A program made the position numbers and the translations under genes. A stretch of DNA of 64,000 nt from Halomonas nitroreducens (GTDB lineage Bacteria; Pseudomonadota; Gammaproteobacteria; Pseudomonadales; Halomonadaceae): assembly GCF_003966155.1 (NCBI RefSeq), contig NZ_RXNS01000017.1, forward strand, positions 1-64,000, in the 5' to 3' direction. This document shows, piece after piece, positions 49,305-58,148 of this stretch; the first letter of the stretch is position 1; every line of letters starts with the position of its first letter. Under the pieces are notes generated by a model. That model was not told the DNA's origin. It ran no database searches and saw only the letters and a list, made by a program, of their open reading frames with translations.

Positions 49305-49428
49305 AAGGCGCCGATTTGTACCCGGATTGCGGGCGCCGACGTCGCGGGGCCCCGTGCCTCGCGACGTGAAGTGCAGCTAAAAGGGTGTGTCCAGCGTTGA
49401 TGGCCACCCGTCAGGGTGGCCTTTTTTT
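49305..49428 (+). promoter_or_regulatory. SAM-II-type riboswitch with terminator, upstream of metN
   Basis: P1 pairs GGCGCC (49307-49312) with GGCGCC (49332-49337) around the loop GATTTGTACCCGGATTGCG, near-identical to the SAM-II core. The conserved GCAGCTAAAAGGGTG lies at 49373-49387; TACCC (49319-49323) can pair with GGGTG (49383-49387) as the pseudoknot. An extra hairpin ACGTCGCG/CGCGACGT (49339-49346 with 49360-49367) lengthens the loop, as in the long-loop variant. A strong terminator follows: GGCCACCC, GTCA, GGGTGGCC, seven T (49402-49428). GGGTG could alternatively pair with CACCC of the terminator, so SAM binding should favour termination. Confidence 0.85.
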
Positions 49429-49480
49429 GCCCGCTCACCTGCTCGCCCGCACCGGTCCCGGCGCTACCTCGGTGGCCCAG

Positions 49481-50530
49481 ATGATTCGACTGCAAAACGT
49501 TTCCAAGACCTATTTCAGCAAGGGCAAAGACGCCGGCGTCGAGGCGCTCAAGACGGTCGACCTGCACGTGCCCAAGGGACAGATCCATGGCGTGATCGGC
49601 TTGTCCGGCGCGGGCAAGTCAACCCTGATCCGCTGCGTCAACCTGCTCGAGCGCCCCACCACCGGCAGCGTGACGGTGGACGGCCAGGAACTCACCGGCC
49701 TCACCGGCGACGCCCTCAACCAGGCGCGCCATCGCATCGGCATGATCTTCCAGCACTTCAACCTGCTGACCTCGCGCACCGTCTTCGCCAACGTCGCCCT
49801 GCCCCTGGAGCTGATGGGCATGAAGAAGGCCGAGATCGCCGAGCGGGTCACCCCCTTGCTCGAACTGGTCGGCCTGGCCGACAAGGCGCGCCAGCACCCG
49901 GCCCAGCTGTCCGGTGGCCAGAAGCAGCGGGTGGCCATCGCCCGGGCCCTGGCCAGCCGACCCCGGGTGCTGCTCTGCGATGAAGCCACCTCGGCCCTTG
50001 ACCCGCACACCACCGGCTCGATCCTGGAACTGCTGCGCGACATCAACCAGCAGCTCGGCCTGACGATCCTGCTGATCACCCATGAGATGGAGGTGGTCAA
50101 GTCGATCTGCCATCGGGTCAGCCTGATCTCCGGTGGCGAGCTGGTCGAGGAGGCCGAGGTCGGCGACTTCTTCACCGCACCGCGCACCCAGCTGGGGCGC
50201 GACTTCCTCAACGACTTCCTGGAACTCGAGCCACCCCGAGCGCTGATCGAGCGCCTGGAGGCCGCCCCCGGCCCGCACAGCCACCCGGTGGTACGCCTGG
50301 CCTTCTCCGGCGATGCCGTCTCCACGCCATTGATCTCGCGACTGGCCCGGGAGTGCGGCGTCGACGTCAGCATCCTCCAGGCCAAGGTGGAGTCCATCCA
50401 GGACCGCACCCTGGGGCTGATGATCGCCGAACTGATGGGCGACGCGGATGACACCCGCCGCGCCCTGAGCTATCTGGAAACCCACGACCTGCAGGTGGAG
50501 GTGCTCGGCCATGTCCAGCGCGATGATTGA
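49481..50530 (+). CDS. metN: Methionine ABC transporter ATPase MetN
   Basis: 349 residues from the ATG at 49481. Walker A GLSGAGKST, signature LSGGQKQR, Walker B VLLCDEATSALDP, and a C-terminal NIL (ACT-like) domain from about residue 265 that binds methionine and throttles transport. A longer in-frame start at 49385 is inside the riboswitch and is rejected. The start sits 52 bp after the terminator T-run. metI overlaps its end by 20 bp. Confidence 0.96.
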   Translation: MIRLQNVSKTYFSKGKDAGVEALKTVDLHVPKGQIHGVIGLSGAGKSTLIRCVNLLERPTTGSVTVDGQELTGLTGDALNQARHRIGMIFQHFNLLTSRTVFANVALPLELMGMKKAEIAERVTPLLELVGLADKARQHPAQLSGGQKQRVAIARALASRPRVLLCDEATSALDPHTTGSILELLRDINQQLGLTILLITHEMEVVKSICHRVSLISGGELVEEAEVGDFFTAPRTQLGRDFLNDFLELEPPRALIERLEAAPGPHSHPVVRLAFSGDAVSTPLISRLARECGVDVSILQAKVESIQDRTLGLMIAELMGDADDTRRALSYLETHDLQVEVLGHVQRDD

Positions 50531-51164
50531 ACTGATCCTCGAGGCCACCCTCGACACCCTCTACATGGTGGCCGTATCGGGGCTGATCGCCGCCCTGCTG
50601 GGCATCCCGCTGGGCGTGATGCTCTACGTGACGCGCCCCCGGCAGATTCTCGCCCAGCCGGCTCTCAATGGGGTGCTCGGCGTGATCACCAATATCGGCC
50701 GCTCGGTGCCTTTTATCATTCTGATGGTGGCGATCATTCCCTTCACCCGGGCGCTGGTGGGCTCCTCGATCGGTACCAATGCCGCCGTGGTGCCACTGAC
50801 CATCGCCGCGATCCCCTTCATTGCTCGCCTGGTCGAGGGCGCCTTGAACGAGATCCCGCCTGGCCTGGTCGAAGCCGCACAGTCCATGGGCGCGACCCCC
50901 TGGCAGATCATTGCCAAGGTGCTGCTGCCCGAGGCCCGGGGCGGCATCTTCACTGCCCTGACGGTGACCATCGTCACCCTGGTCAGCTACTCGGCCATGG
51001 CCGGCGCCGTGGGTGGCGGCGGCCTCGGCGACCTGGGCATCCGCTATGGCTACAACCGCTTCAATCCCACCATCATGCTGATCACCGTGGTGATCCTGGT
51101 GGTGCTGGTGCAGGGCTTCCAGAGCCTGGGGGATTACCTGGTGCGAAAGAGCGATCACAAGTGA
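50511..51164 (+). CDS. metI: Methionine ABC permease MetI
   Basis: 217 residues with five membrane segments; the coupling loop is EGALNEIPPGLVEAAQSMGA. Typical MetI sequences IGRSVPFIILMVAIIPFTR and YSAMAGAVGGGGLGDLGIRYGY are present. It forms the channel as a homodimer with MetN. ATG 50511 or 50523 are both possible starts. Confidence 0.96.
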   Translation: MSSAMIELILEATLDTLYMVAVSGLIAALLGIPLGVMLYVTRPRQILAQPALNGVLGVITNIGRSVPFIILMVAIIPFTRALVGSSIGTNAAVVPLTIAAIPFIARLVEGALNEIPPGLVEAAQSMGATPWQIIAKVLLPEARGGIFTALTVTIVTLVSYSAMAGAVGGGGLGDLGIRYGYNRFNPTIMLITVVILVVLVQGFQSLGDYLVRKSDHK

Positions 51165-51263
51165 ATCGATCTGCCTGATAACCAAAAAGCATTACCCATT
51201 GACTGCTTATTCCATTATTATCGCGAGCAACCATCAACACAGCCTCGCTAGGGAGACAGTGAC

Positions 51264-52061
51264 ATGCGCAACGCCCTGATCGGCACCCTCGCCGCCTCAG
51301 CCCTGACGCTGGCCATCGGCCAGGCCAATGCCGATGAGCACAGCATCAAGGTAGGCACCGTGGCCGGTCCCGAGACCGACGTCATGCAGGTGGCGGTCGA
51401 CATCGCCGAGCGCGAGTACGGCCTGGAAGTCGAGCTCGTCGAGTTCACCGACTACGTGACGCCCAACGCCGCCCTGGCCGATGGCAGCCTGGATGCCAAC
51501 GCCTACCAGCACGAGCCCTACATGCAGTCCATGGTCGAGGACCGCGGCTACGACTTCGCCATTGCCGGTCGCACCTTCGTCTATCCGATCGGCGCCTACT
51601 CCGAGAAGTACGACAGCCTCGAGGCGCTGCCGGACGGGGCCACCATCGCCCTGCCCAACGACCCGACCAACGAGGGCCGTTCGCTGATCCTGCTGCACAA
51701 CCAGGGCCTGATCACCCTCAATGACCCGAGCAACCTGGAAGCCACCCCGCTGGACATCGTCGAGAATCCTCACGACTTCGACTTTCGCGAGATCGAGGCG
51801 GCCCAGCTGCCCCGCGTCCTGCCCGACGTGGACATGGCCTTCATCAACAACACCTTCGCCCAGCCGGCCGGCCTGAGCCTGGACGACGCCCTGGTCAAGG
51901 AGGGCCCCGAGTCGCCTTACGTGAACATCATCGCAGTGCGCGCCGGTGACGAGGATCGCGAAGCCATCCAGCAGCTGGTCGACGCCTACCAGCGCGACGA
52001 GGTCGCCGCCAAGGCCGAGGAACTGTTCAAGGGTGCAGCGGTCCCCGGCTGGAAGGAGTAA
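51264..52061 (+). CDS. metQ: Methionine-binding protein MetQ (no lipobox)
   Basis: 265 residues. Signal peptide MRNALIGTLAASALTLAIGQ with probable cleavage after ANA; mature protein starts DEHSIKVGTVAGPETDVM. The family motifs YVTPNAALADGSLDANAYQH and GATIALPNDPTNEGRSLILL confirm NlpA/MetQ. Most MetQ proteins are lipoproteins; this one has no cysteine at the signal junction, so it is probably a soluble periplasmic receptor. It follows metI by 99 bp with an AGGGAG ribosome site. Confidence 0.94.
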   Translation: MRNALIGTLAASALTLAIGQANADEHSIKVGTVAGPETDVMQVAVDIAEREYGLEVELVEFTDYVTPNAALADGSLDANAYQHEPYMQSMVEDRGYDFAIAGRTFVYPIGAYSEKYDSLEALPDGATIALPNDPTNEGRSLILLHNQGLITLNDPSNLEATPLDIVENPHDFDFREIEAAQLPRVLPDVDMAFINNTFAQPAGLSLDDALVKEGPESPYVNIIAVRAGDEDREAIQQLVDAYQRDEVAAKAEELFKGAAVPGWKE

Positions 52062-52112
52062 GTCGAGGCTCGCTGACGCCAGCGATGCTCGACATATGAC
52101 TGTTGCATGATC

Positions 52113-52143
52113 GCCACGGGCCGGCATATCGCCGGCCCGTGGC
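52113..52143. terminator. Hairpin between metQ and the Met sulfoxide reductase gene
   Basis: GCCACGGGCCGGC (52113-52125), ATATC, GCCGGCCCGTGGC (52131-52143): perfect 13-bp stem without a T-run. It may terminate metNIQ transcripts partially or protect their 3' end. Confidence 0.5.
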
Positions 52144-52159
52144 CGTTGAAGGAGTGACC

Positions 52160-52627
52160 ATGCCCACTGACGCCCCCGACTATGCCCTGCTTGCCCGCCA
52201 GCTGGATGCCCTGCTCGACGACCGGGACTGGCTGACCAACAGCGCCCAGACCTGCGCCTTCCTGATGCAGGAACTGCCGGCGCTCAACTGGGTGGGCTTC
52301 TACCTGCAGCGCGAGCCCGAATTACTCGCCCTCGGCCCCTTCCAGGGCAAGCCGGCCTGCCACCCCATCCCCTTCAGCAAGGGCGTCTGCGGCGCCGCGG
52401 CGCGCACCCGCGAGACCCAGCTCATCGACGACGTCCACGCCATCGCCGACCATATCGCCTGTGACAGCGCCTCCAATGCCGAACTGGTGGTGCCGGTGGT
52501 ATGCGACGATCGCCTGTGGGGGGTCCTGGATCTCGACAGCCCCGAGCGAGGCCGCTTCAGCAAAGCCGACCAGCACGGGATCGAGCAGCTGGTGAAAGTC
52601 TTTATCGCCAGCACCGATCTGACCTGA
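52160..52627 (+). CDS. msrC: Free methionine-(R)-sulfoxide reductase
   Basis: 155 residues, a single GAF domain. GPFQGKPACHPIPFSKGVCG and the IACDSASNAELVVPVV stretch align with E. coli fRMsr, and all three functional cysteines (AC-x-x-IP, GVCG, IACD) are kept. It reduces free methionine-R-sulfoxide using thioredoxin. AAGGAG precedes the ATG at 52160. Its place right after metNIQ suggests joint uptake and repair of methionine. Confidence 0.92.
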   Translation: MPTDAPDYALLARQLDALLDDRDWLTNSAQTCAFLMQELPALNWVGFYLQREPELLALGPFQGKPACHPIPFSKGVCGAAARTRETQLIDDVHAIADHIACDSASNAELVVPVVCDDRLWGVLDLDSPERGRFSKADQHGIEQLVKVFIASTDLT

Positions 52628-52646
52628 AAGTCGCCGCTACCGAGGA

Positions 52647-53294
52647 TCAGAGGTATCTAAGCAGCCAGCGGGCGGCGTGCTCCTGAACCGCCTCCAGGGT
52701 GCCCGGCTCCTCGAAGAGATGGGTCGCGCCGGGGACCACGACCAGCTCACAGCGCCCCGGGATCCGCTGACGTGCCAGCTCGTTGAGGCGCAACACCGTC
52801 GGGTCGTTTTCACCGACCAGCAGCAGCGTCGGCGCCTGCACCGAGCCCAGGTGATCGCCAGCGAGATCCGCCCGACCACCGCGGGAGACCACCGCCCTCA
52901 CCCGCTCGGGTCTTGCCGCGGCGGCAATCAGTGCCGCCGCCGCCCCAGTACTGGCCCCGAATAGCCCGATCCCCAAGTGGCGTGTCTCGCTCGCCTGGCT
53001 GACCCGGTCCACAACGCCGATCAGGCGGCGCGAGATCAGATCGATATCGAAGCGCAGCGCCCGGGTACGCTCGTCGATAACATTCTCGTCCGGGGTGAGC
53101 AGGTCGAAGAGCAGCGCCGCCAGGCCCTGGTCAGCCAGGAAGCGGGCCACCTGCTGGTTGCGCGGGCTGAAGCGGCTGCTGCCGCTGCCATGGGCGAAGA
53201 CGACGATGCCCATAGGCTGCTCCGGCATCAGCAGATCGCCCTCCAGCGTGGCATCGTCCAGCGCCAGCTCGAAAAGGTGATGAGCTACCACCAT
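52647..53294 (-). CDS. Alpha/beta-hydrolase (dienelactone-hydrolase-like)
   Basis: 215 residues. GIVVFAHGSGSSRFSPRN holds the oxyanion-hole region, LGIGLFGASTGAAAALIAAA the nucleophile elbow (G-A-S-T-G), and an aspartate in VGENDPTVLRL and histidine in PGATHLFEEPG complete the triad. The substrate is unknown; relatives are often fused to or adjacent to phosphoribosyltransferases, but this copy stands alone. It converges with the Met sulfoxide reductase gene. Confidence 0.85.
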   Translation of the reverse strand: MVVAHHLFELALDDATLEGDLLMPEQPMGIVVFAHGSGSSRFSPRNQQVARFLADQGLAALLFDLLTPDENVIDERTRALRFDIDLISRRLIGVVDRVSQASETRHLGIGLFGASTGAAAALIAAAARPERVRAVVSRGGRADLAGDHLGSVQAPTLLLVGENDPTVLRLNELARQRIPGRCELVVVPGATHLFEEPGTLEAVQEHAARWLLRYL

Positions 53295-53532
53295 GGCGCA
53301 CCTCCCGCAGTCGCGGAAACGGCAAGCATTGCGAGCTGTCGCGAGACGCCCGCCTCTCCTTGAAAGCTAGCCTTCGCCGGCCAGGGCGTTCAAACGTCGG
53401 GGCGACTGAAAACGCTGGCCCGCCAACAGGGCATCGTCTCGGTCACACGGCTGAGGGACGACATCAAGCCAACGCTTCCGGCGCCGGCCCGCGCGTCGGC
53501 TGGTGGCATAGGGGCAGGCGGCCACAACGGAA
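53295..53532. other. Spacer between hydrolase and tRNA genes
   Basis: No gene or recognisable element is visible on either strand between the hydrolase start and the tRNA hairpin. Confidence 0.4.
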
Positions 53533-53565
53533 GACGCCCCCATGGCGGTGGGCCATGGGGGCGTC
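53533..53565. terminator. Hairpin downstream of the tRNA-Val pair
   Basis: GACGCCCCCATGG (53533-53545) pairs perfectly with CCATGGGGGCGTC (53553-53565). It lies 9 bp past the 3' end of the second tRNA in transcription order and probably terminates the tRNA transcript. Confidence 0.65.
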
Positions 53566-53573
53566 TCGGGATC

Positions 53574-53650
53574 TGGTAGGACCAAGCGGATTTGAACCGC
53601 TGACCTCCACGATGTCAACGTGGCGCTCTAACCAACTGAGCTATGGTCCT
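53574..53650 (-). tRNA. tRNA-Val (GAC)
   Basis: 77 bases including encoded CCA. The cloverleaf folds fully: acceptor AGGACCA/TGGTCCT, D-arm GCTC..GAGC, anticodon stem CCACG/CGTGG with loop TTGACAT (anticodon GAC, reads GUC/GUU), T-arm AGCGG/CCGCT with TTCAAAT. Second of a tandem pair. Confidence 0.96.
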
Positions 53651-53677
53651 GCAAACAACAAGTTGCCGGGGAAACGC

Positions 53678-53754
53678 TGGTAGGACCAGGCGGATTTGAA
53701 CCGCCGACCTCCACGATGTCAACGTGGCGCTCTAACCAACTGAGCTATGGTCCT
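53678..53754 (-). tRNA. tRNA-Val (GAC)
   Basis: 77 bases with CCA, the same as the neighbouring copy except the T-stem, which is GGCGG/CCGCC: an A-U to G-C change made on both strands of the stem. It is first in transcription order, with 27 bp between the pair. Confidence 0.96.
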
Positions 53755-53859
53755 ACGTTTGCGGCGACGTTCGCCGTGACAACGGTTGCGTATTCTACTG
53801 TCTCGTACGGGAAATGCAACCCCTTTCTTCCCGCCACGAGGTGATCAAGTGGCGCCGGA

Positions 53860-55368
53860 TCAGGGACTTGGGGTGTCCTGCTCCGGAGAGCAACGCACCC
53901 GATCCACGGCCTCGAGCCAGCCGGCATAGAGTCGCTCGCGTTCCGCCTCGTCCATGGCCGGGGTGAAGCTGCGCTCGCAGTGCCAGAGGGCGGCGATCTC
54001 GTCGAGATCCCGGTACCAGCCTAGCTGCAGGCCGGCCAGGTAGGCTGCCCCCAGGGCGGTAGTCTCGAGGATTCCCGGGCGGTCCACCTGCACCCCCAGC
54101 ATGTCGGAGAGGAACTGCATGACCCAGTTGTTGGCCACCATGCCACCGTCCACCCGCAGGGTTCCTGGCGGCGTGCTCATATCGTCGCTCATGCATGCCT
54201 GCAGGTCCCGCGTCTGATAGCAGACCGCCTGCAGCCCTGCGGCGACGATCTCGGCGATGCCGGTATCCCGGGTGAGGCCGAGGATGGCACCCCGGGCCTT
54301 GGGATCCCAGTGCGGTGCCCCCAGGCCGGTGAAGGCCGGCACCAGGTAGACGCTGTGACCGCTCTTGGTCTCGCCGGCCAGTGACTCGGTCTCGGCGGCG
54401 TCGGCGAACAGCTTGAGCCCGTCCCGCAGCCACTGGACGGTGGCCCCGGCAACGAAGATGCTGCCCTCCATGGCATAGGTCGGCACGCCGTTCAGACGAT
54501 AGCCCACGGTGGTCAACAGCCGGTTGCGGGAGACCTCGGCCTGCTCCCCGGTATTGACGATCATGAAGCAGCCGGTGCCGTAGGTGCTCTTGCCCATGCC
54601 CGGCGTGAAGCAGGCCTGTCCCACCAGGGCCGCCTGCTGGTCGCCGGCGACCCCGGCGATCGGCAAGGCCTCGCCCAGCAGATCGGCACGGGTCTGGCCG
54701 AAGTCGTCACTGGAATCGCGGACCTCGGGCAGCAGGCTGGCCGGAATGTCGAACAGTGCGAGCAGCTCCGGGTCCCAGCGCTGCGCATGGATGTCGAACA
54801 GCGCCGTGCGCGAGGCATTGGTGGCATCGGTGGCATGCACCCGACCGCCGGTCAGTCGCCAGATCAGGAAGGTATCGACGGTGCCGAACGCCAGCTCGCC
54901 GCGTTCCGCTCGCTCCCGAGCCCCCTCGACGTTGTCGAGCAGCCAGGCAAGCTTGGTGGCCGAGAAGTAGGGATCGATGAGCAGCCCGGTGCGCGCCTGG
55001 ACGAGGTCGGTGTGCCCCGCTTCGCGCAGCGACTGGCAGCGATCGGCGGTGCGCCGGTCCTGCCAGACGATGGCGTTGTAGAGGGGCACGCCGGTTTCCC
55101 GATCCCACAGCAGAGTCGTCTCGCGCTGGTTGGTGATACCGATGCCGGCGATCTCCTCGAGGGCCACACCCTGGCGCTCGATCACCTCGCGACAGGTTGC
55201 CACCACGCTGTCCCAGATCGCCTCGGGGTCGTGTTCCACCCAGCCGTCGGCGGGAAACTGCTGGGGAAACTCGCGCTGGGCGGTCGCGATGCTGCGCCCG
55301 TGGCGATCGAAGAGGATCGCCCGGGAGCTGGTCGTGCCCTGGTCGATGGCAAGCAGGTAAGAAGCCAT
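53860..55368 (-). CDS. glpK: Glycerol kinase
   Basis: 502 residues. FGGY-family motifs [18 protein letters not shown] at the N-terminus, [14 protein letters not shown], and the C-terminal [20 protein letters not shown] and [10 protein letters not shown]. It phosphorylates glycerol to glycerol-3-phosphate in the cytoplasm. The conserved start [11 protein letters not shown] fixes 55368. No glpF gene adjoins it; the GlpSTPQUV importer at 31-38 kb is the likely source of glycerol. Divergent from glpR with a palindromic site between them. Confidence 0.97.
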   Translation of the reverse strand: MASYLLAIDQGTTSSRAILFDRHGRSIATAQREFPQQFPADGWVEHDPEAIWDSVVATCREVIERQGVALEEIAGIGITNQRETTLLWDRETGVPLYNAIVWQDRRTADRCQSLREAGHTDLVQARTGLLIDPYFSATKLAWLLDNVEGARERAERGELAFGTVDTFLIWRLTGGRVHATDATNASRTALFDIHAQRWDPELLALFDIPASLLPEVRDSSDDFGQTRADLLGEALPIAGVAGDQQAALVGQACFTPGMGKSTYGTGCFMIVNTGEQAEVSRNRLLTTVGYRLNGVPTYAMEGSIFVAGATVQWLRDGLKLFADAAETESLAGETKSGHSVYLVPAFTGLGAPHWDPKARGAILGLTRDTGIAEIVAAGLQAVCYQTRDLQACMSDDMSTPPGTLRVDGGMVANNWVMQFLSDMLGVQVDRPGILETTALGAAYLAGLQLGWYRDLDEIAALWHCERSFTPAMDEAERERLYAGWLEAVDRVRCSPEQDTPSP

Positions 55369-55404
55369 GGCGATGCATCCTGGTGTCGTTGAGCCGGAAG
55401 GCAC

Positions 55405-55436
55405 TTTCGTTTTCCACAACGAAAATGTTCGCTTAT
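55405..55436. promoter_or_regulatory. GlpR operator at the glpK promoter
   Basis: The perfect dyad TTTCGTT-TTCCAC-AACGAAA (55405-55424) is followed directly by ATGTTCGCTTATG, which resembles the ATGTTCG half-site of the E. coli GlpR operator. It lies 37 bp upstream of the glpK start in the glpK-glpR intergenic region. Confidence 0.65.
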
Positions 55437-55580
55437 GATCAAAAGACTACGCTAGTGGCCGATGGCGCTCAATTGACAACCTCGCTATCGCACTACGACT
55501 TTCGACGCATGATGCTAGGGGGATATGCCCCTGCAACGGCCGATGGGATGGCGTAGAATCCTGGCGATCAAGGAGTCAGC

Positions 55581-56339
55581 ATGAACCCACAGCAGCGCCA
55601 AGACAGCATCGTCGACCTAGTCCGCCGCCAGGGCTATGCCAGCATCGAACAGCTCACCGAACATTTTGCGGTCACCCCCCAGACGATCCGCCGCGACCTC
55701 AACCGGCTGTCCAGCGAGGGGCAGCTGCGCCGCGTCCATGGGGGCGCCGGCCTCGAGTCGAGCACGGTCAACACCGCCTACTCGATGCGCAAGACCCTCA
55801 ACCTGGAGGCCAAGCAGCGCATCGCGGCGCTGCTCGCCAGCCATATCCCGGACCACGCCTCGCTGTTCATCAACATCGGCACCAGCAACGAGGTGGTCGC
55901 CGAGGCGCTGCTGGACCACCACGGGCTCGAGGTCATCACCAACAACCTCAACGTGGCCGCCATCCTGCAGCGCAAGGACGACTTCAACGTCATCATCGCC
56001 GGCGGCCAGGTCCGCTCCCGGGACGGCGGCATCATCGGCGAGGCCACCATCGACTTCATCAACCAGTTCAAGGTCGACTTCGGCATCATCGGCATCAGCG
56101 GTATCGATGAGGACGGCTCGCTGCTGGAGTTCGACTACCAGGAAGTGCGGGTCGCCCAGGCCATCATCGAGAACTCCCGGCAGGTCTACCTGGCTGCCGA
56201 TCACTCCAAGTTCCAGCGCAACCCCGTGGTGCGTCAGGGCAACCTCTCCCAGCTTGACGCCCTGTTCACCGACCGCCAGCCCTCCGAGCGCATCCTGCAG
56301 CTGCTGCAGGCTCACGACGTCACCCTCCACCTCGCCTGA
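55581..56339 (+). CDS. glpR: DeoR-family glycerol-3-phosphate repressor GlpR
   Basis: 252 residues. N-terminal DeoR helix-turn-helix ([47 protein letters not shown]) and a C-terminal sugar-phosphate-isomerase-like sensor with [13 protein letters not shown] and [13 protein letters not shown]. It matches GlpR in context and motifs. AAGGAG precedes the ATG. It probably represses glpK, glpD and perhaps the distant glpSTPQUV-D operon until glycerol-3-phosphate binds. Confidence 0.93.
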   Translation: MNPQQRQDSIVDLVRRQGYASIEQLTEHFAVTPQTIRRDLNRLSSEGQLRRVHGGAGLESSTVNTAYSMRKTLNLEAKQRIAALLASHIPDHASLFINIGTSNEVVAEALLDHHGLEVITNNLNVAAILQRKDDFNVIIAGGQVRSRDGGIIGEATIDFINQFKVDFGIIGISGIDEDGSLLEFDYQEVRVAQAIIENSRQVYLAADHSKFQRNPVVRQGNLSQLDALFTDRQPSERILQLLQAHDVTLHLA

Positions 56340-56481
56340 TCGCCGGCCCGCCCTTGCGGCGGGCCCCTCGTCCGCCGGCGCCGGTGCCGCGTCCTCCCCC
56401 TGGTCAGGGCCATCGCAGGTCGTCGGGGCTGATCCGCCGACTCCAACCGCTATCGCCTTGTCGCTCGGGCCTCATCTCTTG

Positions 56482-56514
56482 ATGTTCGATTTCAATTGCT
56501 CTATTTTCGCTTTC
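56482..56514. promoter_or_regulatory. Possible GlpR half-sites before glpD
   Basis: ATGTTCGATTTC (56482-56493) and TTTTCGCTTTC (56504-56514) repeat the TTCG-centred motifs seen at glpK. They lie 60-90 bp before the second glpD gene. No perfect dyad is present. Confidence 0.4.
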
Positions 56515-56571
56515 AAACATATCGTGATCACCCTCAGACATTCCGGCCTCCCTGCCGGAGCGGAGCACCCG

Positions 56572-58071
56572 ATGGCAACGACGCGCGACATGCTGGATCT
56601 CTTCGTGATAGGTGGTGGCATCAACGGTGCCGGCATCGCCGCCGATGCCGCCGGGCGAGGCCTCTCGGTGGGCCTGTGCGAGCAGGCCGACCTGGCGGGC
56701 GCCACCTCGTCGGCCAGCAGCAAACTGATCCATGGCGGTCTGCGCTACCTGGAGCACCACGAGTTCCGCCTGGTGCGGGAAGCGCTGCGGGAACGCGAGG
56801 TCCTGCTGACCAAGGCCCCCCATATCATCTGGCCGCTGCGTTTCATCCTGCCCCACCGCTCCCACCTGCGCCCGGCCTGGATGCTGCGCGCCGGTCTGTT
56901 CCTCTACGATCACCTGAGCAAGCGCCAGCAGCTGCCGGGGTCGCGCGGCATCAGGCTCACACCGGCCCAGGGCATGAGCCCGGACATCCGCCGCGGCTTC
57001 GAGTATTCCGACTGCTGGGTCGATGACGCCCGCCTGGTGGTCCTCAACGCCCTCCAGGCCCGGGAGCTGGGAGCCGAGATACAGGTGCGCACGCGCTGCC
57101 TCGACGCCCGCGAGGTCGACGGCCACTGGGAGATCGAGCTTGAGGACGTGGCGTCCGGTCATCGCTTCCTGCGCCGGGCCCGCGCCCTGGTCAATGCCGC
57201 GGGCCCCTGGGTGGAAGAGGTGGTCAAGGGCAAGGCCCACCGGCCATCCCGCTACGGCGTGCGCATGATCCAGGGCAGCCACCTGATCGTGCCCCGCCGC
57301 AACCGCGACGACCGGGCCTACATCCTGCAGAACACCGACCAGCGCATCGTCTTCGTGCTGCCCTATGAGGAGGACTTCAGCCTGGTGGGCACCACCGACC
57401 GTCACTACGACGGCGACCCCGCCCGCGTCGAGGCCACCGAGGAGGAGATCGACTACATCCTCTCGGTGGTCAACGATCACTTCCGCAGCCCCCTGACGCG
57501 GGACGATGTCATTCGCACCTTCGCCGGGGTCCGCCCGCTATGCGACGATGAATCCGCCGAGCCCTCCGCCATGACCCGGGACTACACCCTGGATCTCGAT
57601 TCCAACGGCCCGCCCCTGCTATCGGTGTTCGGCGGCAAGATCACCACCTATCGCAAGCTCGCCGAGGCGGCCATGAGCGCCCTGGCCCCACACCTGCCGG
57701 CGATGCAGGGCGCCTGGACGGCCGAGGCGCCCCTGCCGGGCGGGGACATCGGTGACCAGGTGCGCTTCCGCGAGCGTCTGGCCACCGACTTCCCGTTCCT
57801 GAGCCCGGACCAGGTGCGGCGTTTTTCCCGCAGCTACGGCTCGCTGTGCCTGCGCTTCCTGGCCGGCCATCGCTCCCGGGAGTCCCTGGGCGAGGACTTC
57901 GGCGCGGGCCTGACCGCCGCCGAGGTGGAATATCTGATGGCCGAGGAATGGGCCCGCGAGCCCCAGGACATCCTCTGGCGCCGGACCAAGCTCGGCCTGC
58001 GCCTCTCTCCCCTCCAGGTCGAGCAGCTGACGCGCTACATGGCCCGCCATCGAGACGAGTTCGCAGCCTGA
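56572..58071 (+). CDS. glpD: FAD glycerol-3-phosphate dehydrogenase, copy 2
   Basis: 499 residues, E. coli GlpD type. LDLFVIGGGINGAGIAADAA (FAD fold), TSSASSKLIHGGLRYLEHHE, VNAAGPWVEEV, and FGGKITTYRKLAEAAM are canonical. It oxidises glycerol-3-phosphate at the inner membrane. The frame is open upstream through glpR DNA, but the conserved N-terminus and a GGAG-containing leader place the start at 56572. With glpR and glpK divergent, this is a compact glycerol-use locus; the other GlpD at 29.6 kb is from a different branch. Confidence 0.95.
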   Translation: MATTRDMLDLFVIGGGINGAGIAADAAGRGLSVGLCEQADLAGATSSASSKLIHGGLRYLEHHEFRLVREALREREVLLTKAPHIIWPLRFILPHRSHLRPAWMLRAGLFLYDHLSKRQQLPGSRGIRLTPAQGMSPDIRRGFEYSDCWVDDARLVVLNALQARELGAEIQVRTRCLDAREVDGHWEIELEDVASGHRFLRRARALVNAAGPWVEEVVKGKAHRPSRYGVRMIQGSHLIVPRRNRDDRAYILQNTDQRIVFVLPYEEDFSLVGTTDRHYDGDPARVEATEEEIDYILSVVNDHFRSPLTRDDVIRTFAGVRPLCDDESAEPSAMTRDYTLDLDSNGPPLLSVFGGKITTYRKLAEAAMSALAPHLPAMQGAWTAEAPLPGGDIGDQVRFRERLATDFPFLSPDQVRRFSRSYGSLCLRFLAGHRSRESLGEDFGAGLTAAEVEYLMAEEWAREPQDILWRRTKLGLRLSPLQVEQLTRYMARHRDEFAA

Positions 58072-58148
58072 GAGCTGTCCCGTTACCCTCTGGAGGACGG
58101 GGGCGACGCGATCACGCCTGGCGGAAGTCAACTCGGGGGTAGCGCATC

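Noticed and set aside
49385..49480. Upstream ATG for metN
   Set aside because: It lies inside the riboswitch and terminator; the conserved MetN N-terminus begins MIRLQNVSKTYF at 49481.
55636..56571. N-terminal extension of the second glpD through glpR DNA
   Set aside because: glpR occupies this DNA in another frame with full DeoR motifs; the conserved GlpD N-terminus starts at 56572.
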